A stretch of 64,000 nucleotides of DNA from Lepeophtheirus salmonis (GCF_016086655.4 NW_027294471.1:1-64000); one strand, 5' to 3'. Positions 32,830-44,290 are shown, counted from the first letter of the stretch. Program-made: numbers and translations. Notes: generated from the letters alone by a model not told the origin.

Positions 32830-33340
32830 TATTAATTAAGAATGAGTTTTATTACAATTAATTCCATAAATAGATGTGTGTCTGAGCTCTGTTCATCATT
32901 AATGTAGCTGCCCTTAGCGGCGATTATGCGTTCTAGGGGGTAGTGGAAGACCTGGCACGCACTGCAGAAATTGCCATCTGTCATAGCATCCCAGAGCTGG
33001 CAGACAGTAGCTTTGAGATCATCAATATTTGGATGATAGACTCTGCAGGCCTTCCCTGTAGAGAGCCAAAAGAGTAAAAAAAAAAAAGAGTTCAAAAGAA
33101 CTCAAAAGAGTTTTGCAACAGTGGAGATGGGTTTCTTTCATTGTTGCTATCAAAAGTGGCCTCGTCACCCTCACAAGGCTCTTTCTGCCCACTTTTTTAT
33201 AACTATTTGAACAGCCTGGTATAAAACCCTGAGATCTCTTGTATGGGCTCTCATGGACTTGAGGGGATTGGCCTGGGCTGTTTTCTTTAACACCTCCGGG
33301 CCCAGTTTGGTCTTTTTGACAGAGCCTTAGTAATGGTGCA
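32830..33340 (-). mobile_element. Internally deleted Tc1/mariner element
   Basis: The C-terminal end reads YHPNIDDLKATVCQLWDAMT, DGNFCSACQVF and YPLERIIAAKGSYIN (- strand 32832-33095), a standard transposase C-terminus. It is joined directly to N-terminal HTH sequence (33120-33330: PLKSMRAHTRDL, Q.VQIVIKK, GRKSLVRVTRPL) with the catalytic centre missing. The join matches that of the 13150-13700 copy. Confidence 0.75.
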
Positions 33341-33344
33341 GATT

Positions 33345-34175
33345 TCTATAAAACCACCCAGTATATGTTCTCTCTTCAATAATATAAGAATAATGGCAAC
33401 AACATTGAAAAATAATGGAAAAATATTTGTTTTTGTAGTAGTACACAAAAAGATCCTCGTTTGTAGTACTCAAAGCTATAATCCAAGTGGCAAAAGGAAG
33501 ACCTGGGACCAATATTTTCTATAATTTCTATAGTTACCTCTGACAACAAAATTGATCGGAGATTATATTTTCGGCTCAGTTTGTTTGTTTATAAAACGGA
33601 TGACGGAAAAGTTTCTGACCGATTTTGATAAAACATTGTAGAAAGATTATTTATGATATGTTAACATTAAGAGGTGAATGTGAAGGTAAAAGGTTTAGCT
33701 CCTTCATCACTTACTATTTAGTTTGTTTGTTGCGGTCGGATCGCATTAATGAATTCCAAAAAGAGGAATCAACGGTCTTTAAAAAGAGAGAGAGAAAAAA
33801 AAGTTCCCTAATTTGATATGAAAAAAAAATATGGAATTGAGAATATATGGGTAAGACTAATTTTAAATTTATTCTTTGTTCTTAAAGTATAACAAGAAAA
33901 CCTTAAATTTCAAAGTATTTATTATTAACTAACGGGATCCCAAAAATGTAAAATAATATTTCGCAGGATTCCACTGAGGAACAATTCTCCAAGAAATTGA
34001 GAGTCTGATTTATGCCTTCATTATCTAATTCTCAAATCTACCAGTTACCCACGGCAGTATAACTAAAAAATTGAAATAAAACGATTAATCTTGCTTACAC
34101 TGAGGAAGGAACAAAAATAAAAATTCTATTAATTACGGTTTTTTTGTTTTTTTTTACAAAAGTTGTTATTATTCT
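33345..34175. other. Intergenic stretch, nothing recognised
   Basis: Several short open stretches, none with recognised motifs. Confidence 0.35.
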
Positions 34176-34177
34176 TG

Positions 34178-34396
34178 TGCCAGTCCTTATTTAGGACTGA
34201 AGACTCCTGCTGTCCCGTCCAGCTCACTCTAAGTTCAGTCCATTTCAGTCCTGATAAAGTTCGGCCCTTGATGACAGCAGTCAACTACATATATGTATAT
34301 TTTTTAACCCGTCTTAGTACTGATAGTCTCAAGGATTAATAGTCTTAAGGACCGGTCCTTAAGACTGGACAGGCCTGACTAAATAAGGATTGGTAA
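34178..34396. mobile_element. Short MITE with CCARTCCTTATTTAG ends
   Basis: It starts CCAGTCCTTATTTAGGACTG and ends AGTCTGG-type sequence, ACTAAATAAGGATTGG, so its ends are inverted repeats. Inside is the palindrome AAGGACCGGTCCTTAAG. Related blocks occur at 47270-47385 and 63030-63250. There is no coding capacity. Confidence 0.6.
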
Positions 34397-34399
34397 AAA

Positions 34400-35280
34400 A
34401 ATTCTTATTATTATTATTGCACTTGGCTACGAAGTGCAGGGTTCGAAACAAAGGTCACAATCAACTTTATATTATGAGTGTAAGACTTTAACCGTATATT
34501 ATGTAGTTATGTGGTAACAAACGTTCTCAGGATGTGTAAATCTCAACCATAAACATTGGTGGGCATCACTACCCCCAATTATCAAAAGAGTGCAAAAAAG
34601 ATAACAAGAGAATAAATTGCTCTATTTTTTTAGAATAAGTCTTTTCGAAAATCTAAAAATATTTATGTACGTAATTTGGCACCCTCGCATCAAAGTTAAC
34701 TTAGGTAGAAATATTTTGACCAATAGGGCGGTCCTTAGGTTGCTGGAGCCTCTGAAATGGGAGTTGGATCTTTACTTCCAATCAGTGCCGTATGTCAGGA
34801 AGATTTTTTGGTCCGCTTTACAAGGGTGAACGGTTGATTTTCAGTGGTGAACGTGGGATATTTAAACAGGGCAAATGCTACAGCATAGATTAAATCTTGC
34901 AAGAATATCGTCCAATGGACTGTCTGACCATTATTTTCTTCAGGCAAACATTGGGAAAAATAAAATGAAAAGGAAAAACTCTAGACGGAAAGTCAATGCC
35001 GACCTATTCATAAAGGAAGGAGTATAATGGAGTATAAAATGCACGGTGCAATTGTATAGAGAAAATTTTTGAACTATACAATTAAGTCAAACAATTTAAA
35101 CCTCCTTAAATATTTTTAAAATAATAACGGATGAAGATAATGAACGAGATTATAATATACCATGAAACGGTTACATCGACAGAAAATAAATTATGTTCAC
35201 AAGTCTTGATGTTCTTAACTCGCATGTATACGTGGTGATGTGTTTGAAAAAAATGAAGAAAAAAATGCATGTGTTCTTTA
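34400..35280. other. Intergenic stretch, nothing recognised
   Basis: A 70-codon open stretch (34617-34829) has no clear motif. GGGTTCGAAAC at about 34439 resembles a tRNA B box but no tRNA structure is present. Confidence 0.35.
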
Positions 35281-35286
35281 TCATGA

Positions 35287-37636
35287 TTAGAAGAAGAAGT
35301 TTTTCCTCTCTTTCCTTGACGCAAAGGTGTCAATCAAACTGTCCATGTCTTCATGGAGCACCTTGTCCACCATCACCCTGTCCATGTTCAAGAGGGTGAG
35401 GGAGGAGAGCCTCTCCTGGTCCATGGTGGTCCTCATGTGGTTCTTGAGCCTTCTGAGACAGGAGAATGACCGCTCCGTCTCACAGCTGCTGATGGGCATT
35501 GAGGCCAGGATAACGATCACCTTGTATAGCTCCGGCATCAGGCGGAACACTCCTGAGCTTATTAACTCCGCAGCAATTTGTGACGAAACCATGTCTTCTG
35601 TGTCAATATCTGCCTAGAGAAACATAAATTTTAAACATATAATGCAAAATGAAACATTATAATATTAACCTTGAATTACTGGAAGATTGCATGGTCTGAC
35701 TGGAGCTGCTCGAGTTCAAGTCTGTAGTGCTTGGCGACACGCTCAATGACACAGGTCTACACTTCACTGTCATTGACGATTGCAATGAGATCCATTGTGA
35801 TGTTTGTATCGTCGGTGGCAAATCTGCTCTCAAGCTATAATACAATCTTATTGATTGCAACATCGAAATGTGTTTCACGGAAGTAGGATTCAGTTGTTCC
35901 TTTCCACTTTATTTTCCTTGGAATCTTCGCCTCCTTGAATTCCAAATCAATTGAGTCCTCCTGGTCCAATACTGATTTCATCTCAGACGACTTCAACTCA
36001 GCAAGTTTCCAGATTGATTCAAAGATTTTCTCATTCTTAAGATCTTCAAGAGTCCTAATCACTAGGTTGACGTGTTTCCAGGCCTTTTTTAGGTCAACCT
36101 TTCTGCCTTGAAGTTCATCTGACAAGCTAGATGTGTGTCTGAGGAGTGTCTTCAACAGTTCAATGCCGAAAACAAATTCGTGACTAAAGATGCTGTTGAG
36201 CAGAGAAGTTGCTGTTGAACTCGACAATGTATCTTTATCTTTTCTCATTATTATGAGGGTCTTCATGATTCTGACCATCCCTAGAGATACAGCGTGTACA
36301 GCATCGCCGGCACAAGTCTTGACATCTTCAATTATATTTTCCGTCACTTTGGATGCTATAATCTCTATCAGCTTATTTTGGATGCCAGGTGAAGTCCATT
36401 TGGCAAAACCTGCCCCAGCTGAACCAAATTTTTTGACTTCGGCCTCCAGTTTATCTTTGAGAATATGATTGTCGTGTGAACGCAGGGACAAAAGCTCCAA
36501 GAAGTTTCCTCGATTATTTTCATTAGATTCCGTCAACTTTTCTCTTGTTTCGGAATCGCCCCTAAAATCCAATCCTTGCTTTGCGAGGAACCCAACAGTT
36601 TGGAAAAGATACCTCAAATAAGCTCGCCACTTCACGACTTCCTCAGCATGTTGAGACTGAACATGGCCGAGAACCGAGGTATTCTTTCTCTTTGATGTGA
36701 GGAAATTGATCCACTTTTCCATCGACAGTTTGTGTTTTTGTTGTTAGAATGAACTTTCAACGAGGAACTGTTTTTCCATGTTTTGAACTCAAATTTCCCA
36801 AGGTTGGAAATGGAAAATTTGGAACAGGTGAAACACTTGGCTGACTTTTTAACCTCGTCATATTCTAGCCACGGGAACTTACGGAACCAATCATATTGAA
36901 AGTATCTGGAGTATTTGTCATCTATCTGAGGACTGTATGTTTGTAACTTGGGCTGTAGAGGATGATCTCTCTCGACTTTAGGCACAGTTTCCTGCTCAGT
37001 CTCCACTCTGGTTCTGGTCTGGATGTCCTTCCGCTTTGGCTCCCGCCCGGTAAGTATCGGGTCACCCAGCTGGCTCGTGAAGATGACAGGGTACTCTGGG
37101 CCTCCGTCCACAAACTCCATCTCCTCAGTCTTGCTCTTCTCACCTCCCTGGACATTGTCGCTAGTCTCAGAGTCCTCTGCAGAGGGAATATTGTTGTTGT
37201 TGACTACAGAAAGCTGCTCGGGAGAGAAGATTGGTCCGATATCGAGATTAGGAAGTCTTATTCCATGAGAAATCCGTCCGCAGGGGCAATTTGATGAGTC
37301 GCCATTATTTTCTGTGTCTGCAGTAACTTTCTCTTCAGCAGAAACGGACTTTTCAGATCTTGGTTCAGGCAGTAAGGCCTCAACTGGAGATGGGTCATTG
37401 GGACAGGAGGAGGCAGTGACTGAGGATGAGGATGTAGCAGAGGAAGTTTTCTTAACAGCAAAGTTCAATGTTTTCTGCTTCTTATGATCAATTTTCACTT
37501 GATACTTGCAGCTGGGGTCATTCTTATGGAGTTTAACTTTATGATCATTAAAGTTGTCCTTCAGTATTTCCTTCTGACAGATAGAACAAATCATCAACTC
37601 TCTGTTAAAATGCGTTTTCCGCTTCCCGTGATACAT
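35287..37636 (-). pseudogene. hAT transposase (TTF finger + DUF4371 + dimerisation) with deleted catalytic core
   Basis: The first part (37636 to about 36730) starts MYHGKRKTHFNRE and carries a CxxC...H region (CSICQKEILKDNFNDHKVKL). It then has a TTF zinc finger (YFQYDWFRKFPWLEYDEV, CFTCSKF). A one-base frameshift near 36722-36735 leads to the second part (36722-35835), with WRAYLRYLFQTVGFLAKQGL, FRGDSE, NRGNFLELLSL and IQNKLIEIIASKVTENIIED (DUF4371). The third part (35592-35287) is the dimerisation end, SCETERSFSCLRRLKNHMRT. The expected VDET.D, YDGA.NMSG and HC.AH.LNL motifs are absent; the protein jumps from the DUF4371 helix to the LLNSIFSHEFVFGIELL region. At least two TAG stops lie between 35740 and 35835. 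It is a non-catalytic relic, well preserved over long stretches. Confidence 0.85.
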
Positions 37637-37900
37637 TTCTGATAATTAATAAATTACTGCAACAATCCACTCTAAAAAGTACATAACTATTATTTATGTC
37701 CCTTTTAAGCAGTAATAATTTAATTTATCTTGTATTCAATGAAACAAATTATCACACTCTTAAATATTTCAAGAGTAATCTATTCGAAAAATGTTGTGTG
37801 CGTCTTTGTTTTTTATTTTTGGCTGTAAAGTACTCTTGAAATAATTACAGTAATTTATTAATTATCAGAAATGTATCATGGGAAGCAGAAAACGCGTTTT
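37608..37900. repeat. 53-base inverted duplication of the hAT start region
   Basis: Bases 37608-37659 and 37848-37900 are inverted copies with about three mismatches over 52-53 bases, separated by 188 bases. The left arm holds the - strand ATG that begins the hAT protein (MYHGKRKTHF); the right arm holds a + strand ATG that would begin MYHGKQKTRF and stops soon after. The two copies face away from each other. Confidence 0.9.
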
Positions 37901-37904
37901 ATAT

Positions 37905-38535
37905 TCAAAGGTTCAATCATTTATTAAATAAAGGACAGGCAATATTTGAAAGAGATATTACGGTAAATTACAGGATTTGAATTCAAATTTCTGCGATGAA
38001 TTGAGACACCTGAGAGTGTGAACTGTAGTTTAAAACCTCCGTTTTATCTATCTGACTTAATTTGGCCCCAATATTGTCTTAGAGATATAGTTTATTAATT
38101 TACTAATTATATAAATGTGCCGGTGAATTTTGACTACTTTAAGTACAATTTGTGGTGCCTCCAAAGGATTAATCAGAATCATTTGTTCATTTAAATGAAC
38201 TATAATTTGTTGGAAAATGTATTCCATGTTCAATTTTGAGAAAAATTATCTAGCTTCCTTTTGGGTGGACGTGCTACAAATATGTAATTTTATTATAATG
38301 GCTCGGTACTATTATGAGTTGGTCATAAGTTACATATATATAATAGATTTTAATAATTAATTATGACTTAATTCATCTATATTTATATACCTATATGATT
38401 GGTAGACGGTTGAGTAAGGTTGTTTTTTTTGGTCCGCTGAAGCGGACAAAGCGCAATACTGACTTCCAATAGACCTCGTACTTGATTAAAAAAATAAACT
38501 TTTAATTTATGTTCTAAAAAAAGTAAATAAATTCA
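37905..38535. other. Intergenic stretch, nothing recognised
   Basis: AT-rich; TTGGTCCGCTGAAGCGGACA at about 38430 is a short palindrome. No coding similarity seen. Confidence 0.4.
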
Positions 38536-38539
38536 AATT

Positions 38540-39080
38540 TTCAAAAAGGAAAGAAAGAAAAAAAAACACCACAGATTTATCATTACTCCAGTCATCACTC
38601 ATGCAAAAACCAACCCTGTTCTTCAAATATATCCGAAACACCTTTTACTGCATCCTGATCAATAAGAAAAGCAAGTAGAGGTTTGAAACTTTATTAAAAG
38701 TTCTAATAATAGAATTCTTAAAAATGTTCCACAACTTCTTTTTCAAGAACATAACGACCCAAAACATACCTTCATGCTCTGAAAAACTTCTTGGAAAAGA
38801 AAGAACTTTCTCACATCTTATCTATTATGCAATGTGCAGCTCAATTTCCTGATTTGAACCCAATAAAGCTATTGTGGGAACACCTAGACAGAAAAGTTCG
38901 AGAAAAGTACCCCACAAGTAAGAATGAGTTCTTGAACATTTTGAAGAATGTTTAAATTGATATCACACCTGCCAATCTTGAAAAACTAACAGCAAGAATA
39001 CCAAAAGTCTGTAAAGCAGTTATTGCGACAAAGGCAGGATTTTTTGATGAAGCTAAAATTGAAACAAAAATACTTTGATT
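38540..39080 (+). mobile_element. Tc1 (DD34E-type) transposase C-terminal half, decayed
   Basis: On the + strand, across frameshifts: FQEHNDPKHTFML (second Asp, NDPKHTS type), FPDLNPIKLLWEHLDRKVRE, KYPTSKNEF-like sequence and PANLEKLTARIPKVCKAVI. This is a classic Tc1 C-terminus. The catalytic glutamate of the SPDLNPIE motif is replaced by lysine (AAG in CCAATAAAG context). N-terminal half absent. Confidence 0.8.
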
Positions 39081-39089
39081 TTTTAAAAA

Positions 39090-41175
39090 TAAATGTTTAT
39101 ACCCATGTTGTTGAACTTAAACTTTTTTTTCTTCATTTTAATGGCCTAATTACTGTATTACCTGATGGTAGAGTCGTAGGTAGTTATAAAAATAAGTGAA
39201 ATTCCATTTTTTCAAACCTTTCCTTGACAATGTACAGATATTTTATATCAAACAGTATTATTATTTAGGGAGTTGTATCATTTTGCTACAAGACAACGGC
39301 AACTCTCTGTCGCTTTGTTTCAAACTAATAAATATATGTAAGTACAAAACCCTTATTTTTCTTACTTTATTCCAAATTTTTGACTCTTCTCCATAATATT
39401 TATTTAGATGGATTATAACCAATTGTAAGTGTTATTAAGTAGATTGGATCAAGAATAAGAAAGGAACATTGTAATAACATGTTATAGCCTAAGGCAAATC
39501 ATATTTTTTATATGTTCTCTACACTTAGAGTCTTGTTTTCTAAAGGGTATTACTTACGAAATCAACTCTAAACAATATGTTTTGACAGGAACACGTCAAA
39601 AATCATTGTCCAAAGTGAAAACTTGTGCTACATCAGTAAACAACACCATTTTATAAATAAATATTTTGTTGATGGAAATATATTTCTGTAATTATGTATA
39701 AGATCCCACTGATTAAATCAATTTCAAGAAGAAATGGAATTGCACAATTTTGTAATAGGTCACCCATTGCCAACTTTAATACAAAATATTAACTTGTACA
39801 AACAAAACAAAAGTTAGTTCAAAATTTAAACTAAAAAAAAAAATCAATGATGCACTCCATGGATTTGGCTATCCAATGAGTACGTCCGGGCATAAAATAA
39901 AGTTTTATAAACACTTCAATAGAGTAATTAAATTGAATGGCTCCTTTACCTTCGTATTTTATATATTTATTCATTGTAGAGTGCTGTGAATGAATTATAT
40001 ATATTTAATTTATTACAATATAATAACTAAATTCGTATTTACTGTTGATCTCAACTTAAACCATTTATTGGATTGCTCTACACCTATGGTAAAAAGTAAA
40101 CTAATCAAAGTAAATGTGGGATTGTTTGAAGAAAAGGAAACTGGTCACTATAAATGGCTTGGATATGTATTGAGTGGTTTTGTTAGTTCAATGAGTAGGA
40201 TATCATTTTATCCATATTAAAAAAAAAGTTCGTCTGTATGAATGAAAAACAGTCATTTTTGGTCTTGGAAATAAGAATGTAGTCATATTCATGTTTGGCA
40301 TGTAGCATCGAGTGTGTATACAGGACGCACTGTAAATAGCGCTCCCTGATGTATTTCATAGACATATTTCTGATCTAAGAAATAACAACGTAGTCATATC
40401 AGGGGTATACGAATGATTATATAAATATCTATTTTTTCTTCTTTTTTTTTTTGGGGGGGACGCTACAGCACTTCCAGCCCACACCCTTCGGAAGCCTTAC
40501 ATTTTTAGTTGAAACTTTCTTCAAAATAGTAAATGCTTTTTCAAAATCTCAAGTACACCAAAATATACGTCTACCCGCATTTGTGAAGATTTGTCCTTAT
40601 CAATCAATTAATTATTAATTTCTGATTATCTATGTTTATTGTATATTCGAACCTACAATATGATTTCAAATTAAATTCATCATCCTTTTCCTCTTGTTTC
40701 CGTTGCACAGTCCCACAAATGTCTTCAAGGATTAAATGATCGAAAAGATAGACTCAATGATCAATCAACCTGCTGCATAGTACTAACTCCAGCTTAGGGT
40801 AAGAAGTTTTACCTAGTTTTTATGTATTATCTACAACTAATCAGGTTATCCTTTGTTTAGTTGTTGTTGTTTTTTAATTTAAAGAAGCGATATTCAGCTG
40901 GGTATTTTCAATATTTTGTTCGTTATGTTCAAAAGTATATATCATTTTAGAATTGTTGAAATAAATAAACATTGATTTAAAAAAATATATGTCAATTTAT
41001 TCATTTTCAAAGTACCAGCAACGTAAGAGCCGTGTAATATCCCGGATAAAAATTTGCTGGATAATATATTATTTATTCTACTTTAAAAAGTTACTTTCTA
41101 ATACTATGTTTATTAGAGTACATGCACGCATGTAAAATTTGATTAAAGACATAACTAGACTCCATTTAGCCAAAG
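39090..41175. other. Intergenic stretch with one repeat end
   Basis: Mostly AT-rich DNA without recognised genes. At 40440-40500 GGGGGGGACGCTACAGCACT, TCCAGCCCACACCC marks an end of the MITE-like family of 1080 and 17950. A stretch at 40060-40430 has short similarities to 49030-49230, perhaps an undefined repeat. Confidence 0.4.
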
Positions 41176-41182
41176 TCAAAAG

Positions 41183-41259
41183 CCTTCTAAATTTTAATAT
41201 ATTTTTTTTGTTTGTGGGTGCCCTTCTAAATTTTAATATATTTTTTTTGTTTGTGGGTG
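41183..41259. repeat. Tandem duplication, two 38-base units
   Basis: CCTTCTAAATTTTAATATAT followed by TTTTTTGTTTGTGGGTG occurs at 41183-41220 and again, identical, at 41222-41259. Identity suggests a recent duplication or replication slippage. Confidence 0.9.
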
Positions 41260-41714
41260 AGAAGGGATCATCTATATAGAGGTGGTTAAAAGGCATATTT
41301 GAGTTATAACTATAAGTGGGGGGAGGCTTCATTTTTCCTCGACTTCAACAACCATGAAGCTATATATTTGAACTATTTAATGTATATCACATAATGGGTG
41401 TATAGGCTATATCTTAAATCTCACATTTTTAATTCTCTAAAAAATTTAAAATATGCCATGTAAATTATGAATATTGAAGGGAAGTTTATTCTCTATTTAT
41501 TGCAACGTTAAATAATACAGCCGTCAAAAAATTGTTGATTTCTTAAGGTGTGGAGATATCATATCAATGCATACTGATATTGATACTCATAGCAAGTATC
41601 TACATATCGTGGGGTTAGTCCCAAAGGGACATAACTCACAAACCGGAAGGTTTTTAGGCTCATTACAGCAGTGCAGCGTTAAGTAACTACCAATGTCTTT
41701 AAAATCTATACTAG

Positions 41715-41747
41715 AAAATTGACGTAAGTGGTAGTTACGTCAATTTT
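41715..41747. repeat. Perfect 13-bp hairpin with TGACGTAA arms
   Basis: AAAATTGACGTAA (41715-41727), loop GTGGTAG, then TTACGTCAATTTT (41735-41747). Role unknown. Confidence 0.8.
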
Positions 41748-42174
41748 ACAACAGCTGCATAGCAGCAGTTAGAAAATAAAAAAGTTGGTCCAAATTCGAC
41801 GTAACTGTATGTCACGACCATAGTCTAGGATAAAAACGTTCTTAGTGACTTTTCTGTAGAAATAATTAGCTTTTTTTATTTGTAGTCATTGACTATTGTT
41901 GAGTATCATGATGACTTAATGATTAATGAATTGAATGATTTAATCTCTCGATATATGGATTAAAACCAATTGTTATAAGGATTCTTGGGAAAGAAATGAC
42001 GATATACAACATATATTATATTGATTCAATCCTATAATTCATACAATAAAAGAACATAATTGGCTCTGCATATCATATGATACTTTGTTAAATACTGATG
42101 GATTTATTTTCTTGAGGCTTTCTACATAAACTGACTATGTATAGTATCGTTAGAATGGTAAATAGTCAGTATTT

Positions 42175-42455
42175 TTGTTATGTCAAAAAAGTAAAAGAAA
42201 TTTTTAATTGACAATTTTAAGAATATATTGGAGGAGAGCACCTTAATTGTCATGACGTTTTAATCCGATAGCTACAAATAAATATGAGATGAGAGAAATA
42301 CAATCAACGGTAAGAATTACTCCATTGTCGATTTTCAATTCTAAGTTGTGTCCAATGGGGGCTTATACTTATAACTACTGATGAAAATCGTGTGCATTTT
42401 GCCCATGTTAAAAATAAACCAAAAATGAACATGGTGATCCAGACAATTTGACGAA
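42175..42455 (+). repeat. Two partial copies of the 400-base dispersed repeat
   Basis: 42205-42390 follows the 61925-62095 copy (GACAATTTTAAGAATATATT, AGAATTACTCC, CAATTCTAAGTTGTGTCCAA). At 42405-42455 the start of another copy (CCAAAAATGAACATGGTGAT) follows at once, so the two lie in tandem. Confidence 0.5.
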
Positions 42456-42597
42456 TAACAAATATTAATCTGAATCAAAATGTGGAATGTATTTTGAGGA
42501 TTAAAAAGGGGTTATCAAGAATATTCACAGCTTTTTTTCAGGAAGACAAAGAGGATAATTTAGCAGCTATAACTTTTTTTTAATCTTCTTGATAATC

Positions 42598-42744
42598 CTA
42601 ATTGTATTGAACTTTTTTGATGGCATGAATCCACTTTTGTCTTCGAATGGGATTTGCCGGCAGTCGGAGGGTTGAAACGTGAGACGGGATTTTCTTCCTC
42701 GGTTGACCCAAAACACAACCAGTTACAACACAGGAGTTTGACAT
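42598..42744 (-). pseudogene. THAP-type zinc finger N-terminal fragment
   Basis: An ATG at 42744 opens a 48-codon frame on the - strand. It starts MSNSCVVTGCVLGQPRKK and has LRLPANPIRRQKWIHAI before the stop at 42598-42600. The N-terminal C-x4-C and the LP.NP..R.KWI.AI core are the first half of a THAP (C2CH) DNA-binding domain, as found in P-element transposases and THAP proteins. The second Cys and His are not found downstream, so it is either an exon of an undetected gene or a broken copy. A possible donor (AAAAAAGTTCAA) follows the motif but I found no partner exon. Confidence 0.55.
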
Positions 42745-42759
42745 GGTGAATAAATCCCC

Positions 42760-44290
42760 TTAATGATTAACTAAAGTATCTTTCAAAGGATCCAAATGGA
42801 TACCGCTTGAATTGAAATAGAATTCTTATTGTAGTCAACTTTTGAAGAGAAGAAAGAATATTTCCTCTACTCGCACTACACTGGAACAGTAAAGAGATAA
42901 ACTAAAAATAGTGACTATTCCAGTAATTTCGCCTTCCTTGATAATATCGTTTTAGAAAAACTAGAATATGCAGCCGTCAAACGGGCAAAAACGTTGAAGG
43001 AAGAAATTTCAATCTATTTTTAACTAGGCTAATAATAGACTATTTGGCTTTGTCAAATTCAGCCGTGAGTTTCTTAAGTTAAGTCAGTCAACATATAAAC
43101 AAGCTAGATCTACAATTGGCACTTGGTAGAGGACACACCTCTGCCTAGGGTCGTTTTTCCTTAATGAAATATAATTTCTTCTTAATGTTAAATTCAAAAA
43201 TGGGCGATATTGAATTTAATGAAATTTCATATCACCTGCATTCATATGTATTGTGTGCCACAAAGAGATGATTTCATCTCTGTACCTCAATTTGTTATAC
43301 AGCTATGGTCAATATTGCGTTTTCGACCTTGGATTTTTTGCTATATGAAACATCCTTATTAAACCTACATAAGGACACCAATTTGAGCTCCCTACCCCGA
43401 TCTGTAACTTTTGCCGTAGTCCTGGTGCCCAACAAACTAATAAACTAGCTAGAAAACTGAACAAAAACATAAACTCCGTTCACCTTCGTTCGCAGAGGAG
43501 ATTATTGAAGTCATGGATGTGTGCTTATTTATTGAGTGACTTGACACATCATCAATAATACAAATGATCTTTTCCCCCATAGAAAGTGAAAATTCGAAAC
43601 CCTCGACAAGAAATTGTTGAACATCTCAAAATAATCAAATACCACGGAAAAATAATAATAGGGATACTTTTCTGAGTTCCACGTCGAAATTTGCATTATC
43701 TTCTTCTCCAACTATAAGGTAATAAGCTTAATGTTATATGGTTTACTGAACCAGATGTAAGGAAAACATATTGGGTCATATTTTCAATTGTTTAACTAAT
43801 TTATTTATCATGTTTATGTACAAACCATACCTACTGTGTAATTTATTAAATCGAAATACTAATATTTGAAAACTGCATTTTAATTAGAAAAGCATTGATT
43901 ATTTGTGTTCTAGGACTATAGTACTATACTAGGTATATGACTTTGTAGTGCATTTGCCCAAGATTTTTTTAAAAGAATTAAAAAAAAATCATTTTCGAAG
44001 ATTTAATTAAGAAATATTTGTGAAAAAATTAATTACAGGACATGTATAACATATATATTTAATGGTCAAATGATTGCTTACTCCTCTTAATATCAATGGT
44101 GAATGTTCTTTGATTTCTTGCCAAGTATTTGAATTGATATCGGATGAATTAATATTAATTTAGTAATGTTTTGTACGTAAAATAAGTATTATAATAAGGT
44201 TCAGGTGTTAATGGTAATACAAACATATAATCTAAGTAAATATATAATTTACCTATACGAGTATATTTAAAATATACATGGCAGGCAGAA
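42760..44290. other. Intergenic stretch, nothing recognised
   Basis: If the THAP fragment belonged to a gene, this would be its upstream side. No transposase similarity or exon was recognised. Confidence 0.35.

Noticed and set aside
34439..34450. GGGTTCGAAAC resembling a tRNA B box
   Set aside because: No A box or cloverleaf arms at the right spacing.
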